A DNA stretch of 9,926 nt, taken from positions 1 through 9,926 of the forward strand of contig JACRGM010000023.1 in NCBI GenBank assembly GCA_016212345.1, read 5' to 3'. This document shows, in pieces, positions 6,021 through 9,926 of this stretch (positions are counted from its first letter, which is position 1; the number at the start of each line of letters is the position of its first letter). The notes beneath the pieces are model-generated. The model ran no database searches and was not told the DNA's origin. It saw only the letters and a program-made list of their open reading frames with translations. This DNA comes from Nitrospinota bacterium. Lineage in GTDB: Bacteria > Nitrospinota > Nitrospinia > SZUA-224. The position numbers were made by a program, and so were the translations under genes.

Positions 6021-6674
6021 ATGATTATGGAAAAGGACAAGAGGTATGAAGAGGATATAGAATTGATAGGTGTACATTTAGAAGAAGGGAGGGTGAAGAT
6101 AGAGGACATCCTGGATCACGATATAACACAAGAGGAGATCAACTCATTGAAGGAGAAAGGGATCGTCACAATAGATTCAGGAAGAGTACGACTAACTCAA
6201 AATGGTAGTGAGATGTATAACCTTATTATAAGGAGACACCGACTGGCTGAACGGCTATTAAACGATATACTGACCATCAAGGATGAATCTTCTAGTGAGG
6301 CCCATGCCTGTGAATTTGAACACTTTCTCAATACCGATGTAACGGAGAGTATCTGTACATTACTTGGACATCCAACCACCTGTCCGCATGGGAAGTTTAT
6401 CCCACCCGGGGAGTGTTGTAGCAAAAAAAAAAGGGAGATAGAGTCAGTGGTCTATTCATTAGATAGCCTAGATTCAGGGGAGAGTGGGAGGGTCATCTAT
6501 ATCTCCACCCACGATCACTCTATAATAGATAAACTCTCCTCCATGGGTATCATGCCAGGCGTTAATATCAGGATACACCAGAAACAACCTGCTATTGTTA
6601 TATTATTTGAGGAGACAACCATGTCGATAGATACAGAGATAGCAAGAGAGATATATGTGAAGAAGGAGAGATAA
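6021..6674 (+). CDS. DtxR/MntR-type metal regulator fused to a FeoA domain
   Basis: Likely Fe(II)- or Mn(II)-sensing protein encoded directly after feoB. Residues 9-62 resemble the DtxR DNA-binding end (EEDIELI ... LTQNGSEM) but appear 6-7 residues shorter than E. coli MntR over the helix-turn-helix, so DNA binding is less certain. The metal-binding and dimerisation domain is clear: RRHRLAERLL (71-80), EAHACEFEHFL (93-103) and HPTTCPHGKFIPPGECC (117-133). A FeoA/SH3-like domain follows (about 145-214, with SSMGIMPGVNIRI). No separate feoA is present, so this domain may act on FeoB directly. ATG 6021 lies 3 nt after GGAG, and a second ATG at 6027 has better spacing (9 nt) and may be the true start. 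An A10 run (6423-6432) lies exactly between the two domains. Confidence 0.88.
   Translation: MIMEKDKRYEEDIELIGVHLEEGRVKIEDILDHDITQEEINSLKEKGIVTIDSGRVRLTQNGSEMYNLIIRRHRLAERLLNDILTIKDESSSEAHACEFEHFLNTDVTESICTLLGHPTTCPHGKFIPPGECCSKKKREIESVVYSLDSLDSGESGRVIYISTHDHSIIDKLSSMGIMPGVNIRIHQKQPAIVILFEETTMSIDTEIAREIYVKKER
6423..6432 (+). other. A10 homopolymer at the DtxR/FeoA domain junction
   Basis: Ten consecutive A residues encode the Lys-Lys-Lys-Arg linker after the GECCS motif. If RNA polymerase lost one A, the frame would read KKKGR and stop at 6439-6441. If it gained one A, it would stop 11 codons after the run. Either product would keep the metal-sensing domain and lose FeoA. Runs of nine or more A residues are known sites of transcriptional slippage in several bacteria. 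Slippage here is inferred, not shown. Confidence 0.4.
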
Positions 6675-6683
6675 ACAATAAAT

Positions 6684-6713
6684 TTGAAATACCTTCATCC
6701 TCTATCCTGTTAT
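6684..6713 (+). promoter_or_regulatory. Weak candidate promoter for mnmG
   Basis: The 94-nt gap before mnmG contains TTGAAA (6684-6689), 18 bp, then TGTTAT (6708-6713), which overlaps a TATCCTG/TTATCCTG direct repeat. Both boxes are imperfect. The gap is long enough for mnmG-rsmG to have its own promoter, separate from the iron genes, but the exact site is uncertain. Confidence 0.25.
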
Positions 6714-6768
6714 CCTGTCAAAAAATAGCTGAATTATTATAGAAAATCTAACCGCACAGGTCGAAGAA

Positions 6769-8682
6769 ATGTATATCTATGATAAAAAATACGATGTGAT
6801 AGTCATCGGTGCAGGACATGCCGGTTGTGAATCTGCACTTGCAGCCGCAAGGATGGGGTGTAAGACCCTGATCCTGACTATGAATATAGACAATATCGCC
6901 ATGATGTCGTGCAATCCTGCTATTGGTGGATTGGCAAAGGGACACCTCGTCTGTGAGATAGATGCCATAGGTGGTGAGATGGCCAAATGTATTGACAGGA
7001 CGGGTATTCAGTTTCGTATTCTGAATAAGACTAAAGGGCCGGCAGTACAGGGATCTAGGGCACAAGCAGACAAACTCCTCTACAGGACGGATATGAAATC
7101 AGTCCTTGAAAGAGAAGAGAGATTAGATATTAAACAGGCAATTGTCGATAATATATTGACAGATAACGAAAAGGTTAATGGTGTTGCAACAGACACAGGA
7201 ATCATATATATATCTAAATGTGTAATAGTGACAACTGGGACATTTTTAAACGGTCTTATTCATATCGGTCTTTCAAGCTTTCCTGCCGGACGAGCAGGGG
7301 AATTCCCATCTATAAATCTCTCTAACTCTTTGAAAAAATTAGGGTTTAAACTAGGAAGACTAAAAACAGGTACATCCCCAAGGCTTGATGGAAAAACCAT
7401 AAACTTCTCTGTTATGGGGATACAAAAGGGAGATGACCCACCAACCCCCTTTTCTTACACAACGGAGAGAATAACCCAAATCCAGCTCCCATGCTATCTG
7501 ACCTATACAAATGAGAAGACCCATAAGGTCATTAGGGAGAATCTGGACAGATCCCCTCTGTATAGTGGAATAATAAAGGGGGTAGGCCCCCGATACTGTC
7601 CATCCATAGAGGATAAGGTGGTACGCTTCTGTAATAAAGAGAGGCATCAGATATTCTTGGAACCAGAGGGGAGGAATACTCAGGAATTTTATGCCAATGG
7701 GGTCTCCACAAGCCTTCCTATAGATATACAGATAAAATTTCTCCGTACTATAAGTGGGCTCGAAGAGGTAGAGATTATAAAGCCTGGATATGCCATAGAA
7801 TACGACTTTGTTCCACCTACACAGATATTTCCTACCCTTGAGACAAAGCTGGTTAAGGGACTATTCCTTGCTGGACAGATCAATGGGACATCAGGCTATG
7901 AAGAGGCAGCAGCTCAGGGACTTATGGCCGGGATAAATTCAGCCCTTATGATACAGGGAAAGGAACCTCTTATACTTGATAGATCAGATGGTTATATTGG
8001 TGTCTTGATAGATGATCTGGTTACCAAAGGGACAGAAGAGCCATATAGAATGTTCACATCAAGGGCAGAGTATCGCCTCTTATTAAGGCAAGATAATGCA
8101 GATATGAGACTAAGGGAAAAGGGATTTAGGATCGGATTAGTTTCAAGGGATGAATACGAAAAATTTCTGGATAAAAAGAATAGGATCAAGGGAGAAATAG
8201 AACGGCTGGGCAAGACCTCTATAAGACCGTCAAAGGTTATAAATGAGAGGCTTGGGCAGATAGGTGAGGAGATAAAGACACCAATATCATTAGCAGATCT
8301 ATTAAAGCGGCCTGGTATAAAATACAAAGACATTGTAGGGGCAGGCATCTTGCCTGTCCCTATAGAGGGTAATGGTAATATAGATGAACGGATCGGGAAT
8401 CAGGTGGAGATCGAGATCAAATATGAGGGTTATATAAAAAGACAGTTGATCCATGTAGAGAGGTTTAAAAAATGGGAAGATGAGAAGATACCTCCCTCAA
8501 TAGACTATGATCATATCCATGGTCTCTCTCTCGAGGTAAGGGAGAAGCTTAATAGAGTAAGACCGATATCATTTGGTCAGGCATCGAGGATATCAGGGAT
8601 AACCCCCTCAGCCCTTTCAATAATTATGATATATATAGAAAAGATAAGGCGGAAAAAGGGTGTAAGGGATGAAAGAGGCTAA
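6769..8682 (+). CDS. mnmG: tRNA uridine-5-carboxymethylaminomethyl modification enzyme MnmG (GidA)
   Basis: FAD-dependent enzyme that, with the GTPase MnmE, installs the 5-carboxymethylaminomethyl group on wobble U34 of a subset of tRNAs, including the kind of UUG tRNA-Gln found in this window. The FAD-binding loop is GAGHAG (14-19), then MSCNPAIGGLAKG (46-58) with the functionally important Cys48, and GPAVQGSRAQAD (90-101). TGTFLNG (156-162), GRLKTGTSPR (196-205), GPRYCPSIEDK with Cys277, and LFLAGQINGTSGYEEAAAQG (365-384) follow. The C-terminal helical region contains RMFTSRAEYRLLLRQDNAD. At 637 residues it is of normal length. The ATG at 6769 has only a weak AGG 8 nt upstream, but the protein aligns from there. 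It overlaps rsmG by 14 nt, the classical gidA-gidB pair. mnmE is not in the window. Confidence 0.97.
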   Translation: MYIYDKKYDVIVIGAGHAGCESALAAARMGCKTLILTMNIDNIAMMSCNPAIGGLAKGHLVCEIDAIGGEMAKCIDRTGIQFRILNKTKGPAVQGSRAQADKLLYRTDMKSVLEREERLDIKQAIVDNILTDNEKVNGVATDTGIIYISKCVIVTTGTFLNGLIHIGLSSFPAGRAGEFPSINLSNSLKKLGFKLGRLKTGTSPRLDGKTINFSVMGIQKGDDPPTPFSYTTERITQIQLPCYLTYTNEKTHKVIRENLDRSPLYSGIIKGVGPRYCPSIEDKVVRFCNKERHQIFLEPEGRNTQEFYANGVSTSLPIDIQIKFLRTISGLEEVEIIKPGYAIEYDFVPPTQIFPTLETKLVKGLFLAGQINGTSGYEEAAAQGLMAGINSALMIQGKEPLILDRSDGYIGVLIDDLVTKGTEEPYRMFTSRAEYRLLLRQDNADMRLREKGFRIGLVSRDEYEKFLDKKNRIKGEIERLGKTSIRPSKVINERLGQIGEEIKTPISLADLLKRPGIKYKDIVGAGILPVPIEGNGNIDERIGNQVEIEIKYEGYIKRQLIHVERFKKWEDEKIPPSIDYDHIHGLSLEVREKLNRVRPISFGQASRISGITPSALSIIMIYIEKIRRKKGVRDERG

Positions 8683-9337
8683 GAATCTCCTGAAAGAGCT
8701 ATCCCAGCAGGTTGGTTTTCCCCTAAGTGAGGATCAATGTGATATGTTCATAACCTATCTTTGGGAATTGAGGAAATGGAATAAAAAGATAAACCTCACT
8801 GCAATAATAGGGGAAAGGGATATCATAATAAAACACTTTATAAATTCAATCCTCTTTCTCTATGCCTTTCCTTCTGGTTATATAAAAGAGGTCATGGACA
8901 TTGGATCTGGTGGGGGATTTCCTGGTATCCCAATAAAGATAGTCAGGCCAGAGCTATCTATTCTCCTTGTGGATAAGTCAAGGAAGAAGGTAAACTTTTT
9001 GAAACATATCTGCCGACTTCTTGACTTAAAAGGTATCAATTGTATTGCTGAGCAGGCTGGGGATATGGCTCTTATCCCTGAAAATATAGAAAGGTTTGAC
9101 ATTATATTATCAAAGGGGATTGGAAGATTAATGGTATTCCTTTCTGCTGTTACCCCTTTGTTAAAAAGGGGTGGGCTCTTTATAACACAGAAAGGAGATG
9201 ATTATCAAAAAGAGATCAAAGAGGTAGAGGAGATTTTTAGCATGGGTAAAGGGATCCTTAAAGAGGTTATACCAATAGAGCTTCCACCTCATTTAATGAG
9301 ATACAATATAATTGTGATTCAAAGATGTTCCACGTGA
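8669..9337 (+). CDS. rsmG: 16S rRNA (guanine527-N7)-methyltransferase RsmG (GidB)
   Basis: SAM-dependent methyltransferase that modifies G527 in the 530 loop of 16S rRNA; loss in other bacteria gives low-level streptomycin resistance. Visible are WNKKINLTA (37-45), the KHFINSI segment (55-61, where KHxxDS is usual), the SAM-binding motif MDIGSGGGFPGIP (76-88), LLVDKSRKKVNFL (99-111), and SKGIGRL (148-154), which replaces the more common RAVAxL. At 222 residues it is normal to slightly long. The ATG at 8669 lies inside the end of mnmG, so translational coupling is likely. The last codons and the TGA stop (9335-9337) lie inside a perfect parS site, so the C-terminal Arg-Cys-Ser-Thr is partly dictated by that site. 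A DnaA-box 9-mer lies within the gene. Confidence 0.95.
   Translation: MKEAKNLLKELSQQVGFPLSEDQCDMFITYLWELRKWNKKINLTAIIGERDIIIKHFINSILFLYAFPSGYIKEVMDIGSGGGFPGIPIKIVRPELSILLVDKSRKKVNFLKHICRLLDLKGINCIAEQAGDMALIPENIERFDIILSKGIGRLMVFLSAVTPLLKRGGLFITQKGDDYQKEIKEVEEIFSMGKGILKEVIPIELPPHLMRYNIIVIQRCST
8968..8976 (-). promoter_or_regulatory. Perfect DnaA-box 9-mer inside rsmG
   Basis: The forward strand reads TGTGGATAA, the complement of the DnaA consensus TTATCCACA. It encodes part of the conserved LVDKS segment of RsmG, so codon constraint alone could explain it. I saw no second perfect box and no AT-rich unwinding region beside it, so it is not an origin by itself. Proximity to mnmG-rsmG and parS makes a titration or auxiliary site conceivable. 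Confidence 0.3.
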
Positions 9338-9341
9338 AACA
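9326..9341. promoter_or_regulatory. parS centromere site (ParB/Spo0J binding)
   Basis: TGTTCCACGTGAAACA matches all 16 positions of the parS sequence described for Bacillus subtilis spo0J, and 15 of 16 positions of the perfectly palindromic form TGTTTCACGTGAAACA found across bacteria. ParB dimers load here as CTP-dependent clamps, spread, and with ParA drive origin segregation and SMC loading. A chance 16-mer match in 10 kb is extremely unlikely. It lies just after mnmG-rsmG, where many chromosomes carry parA-parB. It spans the rsmG TGA stop, so about 12 bp lie in coding sequence. Confidence 0.93.
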
Positions 9342-9363
9342 TATCATAAGACAAAAATTCTAC

Positions 9364-9392
9364 TTGTATAAATAAACCTATGGTGCTAATAT
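9364..9392 (+). promoter_or_regulatory. Candidate promoter for the EF-Tu-like gene
   Basis: TTGTAT (9364-9369), 17 bp, then TAATAT (9387-9392) gives four of six matches at each box with ideal spacing. It sits in the AT-rich gap between parS and the 86-codon gene, so that gene could be transcribed independently of rsmG. AT-richness raises the risk of a chance match. Confidence 0.4.
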
Positions 9393-9396
9393 TTTA

Positions 9397-9416
9397 ATTG
9401 TAATATATTGTAATAT
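9397..9416 (+). repeat. Tandem 10-bp direct repeat in the leader
   Basis: ATTGTAATAT occurs twice back to back, immediately before the Shine-Dalgarno region of the EF-Tu-like gene and just downstream of its candidate promoter. It might be an operator for a DNA-binding protein with helical-turn spacing, or low-complexity AT sequence. Confidence 0.4.
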
Positions 9417-9438
9417 ATAGAATGGAGGTGAAAGGTTA

Positions 9439-9699
9439 ATGGGAGAAGAGAAAAAGATTGGAGAGATTGCACACTATTTTTCAAAGATAGGGGTAGCAAC
9501 AATAAAATTAACTGATGGTGATCTTAAAGTAGGAGATACAATTCATATAAAAGGTCATACTAGTGACTTTACCCAAAATGTGGAATCAATCCAGATCGAG
9601 TACAAAGATATTCAAGAGGCAAAAAAGGGATCTGATATTGGCATAAAGGTTATAAAACATACTAGAGAACATGATGTTATTTATAAGGTAATCGAGTAG
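9439..9699 (+). CDS. Stand-alone EF-Tu domain-2-like small protein
   Basis: An 86-residue protein that is essentially one translation-factor beta-barrel. IGEIAHYFSKIGVATIKL (7-24) is followed by LKVGDTIHIKGHTSDFTQNV (29-48), SIQIEYKDIQEAKKGSDIGI (50-69) and a terminal VIYKVIE. This is the pattern of EF-Tu/IF2 domain 2, also found at the C-terminus of some U32 peptidases. There is no GTPase domain, so it cannot act as an elongation factor alone. Small proteins of this type are widespread, are often annotated as translation elongation factor-like, and have no proven role. The start is well supported by a perfect GGAGGTGA (9424-9431) ahead of the ATG. It lies about 100 nt after parS, where parA is often found. 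Its TAG stop is inside a 28-bp palindrome. Confidence 0.85.
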   Translation: MGEEKKIGEIAHYFSKIGVATIKLTDGDLKVGDTIHIKGHTSDFTQNVESIQIEYKDIQEAKKGSDIGIKVIKHTREHDVIYKVIE

Positions 9700-9723
9700 G
9701 GGCGTTGCATGCAACGCCCCTAC
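9696..9723. repeat. Perfect 28-bp REP-like palindrome spanning a stop codon
   Basis: GTAGGGGCGTTGCA (9696-9709) is followed immediately by its exact reverse complement (9710-9723). The TAG stop of the EF-Tu-like gene is at 9697-9699, inside the left arm. No T run follows, so it is a poor Rho-independent terminator, although it could form a strong 3' hairpin. A short GCC-AAAA-GGC hairpin follows at 9724-9733. GTAGGGGC...GCCCCTAC palindromes are, from memory, a common dispersed repeat type in many bacteria and resemble REP elements moved by Y1 (RAYT-type) transposases. Confidence 0.75.
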
Positions 9724-9754
9724 GCCAAAAGGCTAATGTTTCACTATCTGTTGA

Positions 9755-9879
9755 TATAGATTTCCATATAACAAATTACACTGCGTTATCAGTCGAAATC
9801 CTCGACAACGTACTACTCAGTACGCCTTACTCGGATTTCTCCTTCTAGCCTTGTGTAATTTATTATCTGAAAATCTATA
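9755..9879 (-). mobile_element. MITE-like element, copy B, with 27-bp terminal inverted repeats
   Basis: The left end (9755-9781) and the reverse complement of the right end (9853-9879) match at 24 of 27 positions, beginning TATAGATTT and ending AAATTACAC. They enclose 71 bp with no ORF. The inner 75 bp (9755-9829) match copy A at 65-139 in inverted orientation. Read in the orientation of copy A, the main hairpin has two C-to-T changes that keep pairing as G-U, and the second hairpin is unchanged. Ends in TA suit a TA target. No transposase is present. The remaining bases to 9926 contain no recognisable gene. Confidence 0.75.
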
Positions 9880-9926
9880 GTGAGGAGATTTGAACTTCCC
9901 ATTTAAAATGTCTTTATGCAAATAAA

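Noticed and set aside
9737..9744. TGTTTCAC, a perfect parS half-site next to MITE copy B
   Set aside because: An 8-mer is expected by chance at roughly this frequency in 10 kb, and the other half-site is absent. ParB needs the full palindrome.
9700..9926. CRISPR-like or phage att structure at the right end
   Set aside because: The palindrome and inverted repeats explain the structure; there are no regularly spaced direct repeats and no integrase.

Overview
The window looks like the chromosome of an AT-rich, probably Gram-negative bacterium. Its genes favour AGA/AGG arginine, ATA isoleucine and GGG/GGA glycine codons, and its proteins are rich in Ile and Lys. The order tRNA-Gln, prs, rplY, pth is common in Desulfobacterota-like genomes. 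The FeoB variant, with an RRDYGAAG motif next to a DtxR-FeoA fusion protein, is also familiar from Desulfobacterota and Nitrospirota-type genomes. I cannot name the organism with confidence. All gene names rest on family recognition by reading; no database was searched.

Layout. Positions 1-233 hold no complete gene. They contain an inverted copy of a small mobile-type repeat (65-139), a vestige of a second copy (138-151) and a small hairpin. tRNA-Gln(TTG) lies at 234-305. A forward translation and nucleotide-metabolism cluster follows: prs (PRPP synthetase), rplY (CTC-type ribosomal protein L25) and pth (peptidyl-tRNA hydrolase). It meets a convergent cvpA-type membrane protein gene at 2564-3253. 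From the divergent region 3254-3394, a DUF192 exported protein and an iron-uptake pair run forward: feoB and a DtxR-FeoA fusion. Next come mnmG and rsmG, overlapping by 14 nt. This is the classical gidA-gidB pair usually found beside the replication origin.

The strongest non-genic signal is a perfect 16-bp parS site (ParB/Spo0J binding sequence) at 9326-9341. It is built into the last codons and stop of rsmG. This places the window in the origin-proximal segregation region. In many genomes parA-parB follow rsmG, but here the next gene encodes an 86-residue stand-alone EF-Tu domain-2-like protein. Its stop codon lies inside a perfect 28-bp palindrome. A 125-bp element with 27-bp terminal inverted repeats follows (9755-9879), and its inner 75 bp match the repeat at the left end of the window in inverted orientation. 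Positions 9880-9926 show nothing I can assign.

Other points of interest are an A10 run in the DtxR-FeoA gene exactly between its two domains, a consensus promoter and four-codon minigene ahead of cvpA, missing Shine-Dalgarno sequences on the DUF192 and feoB genes, and a perfect DnaA-box 9-mer inside rsmG. I found no CRISPR array, phage gene or transposase, and no clearly new multi-gene system.
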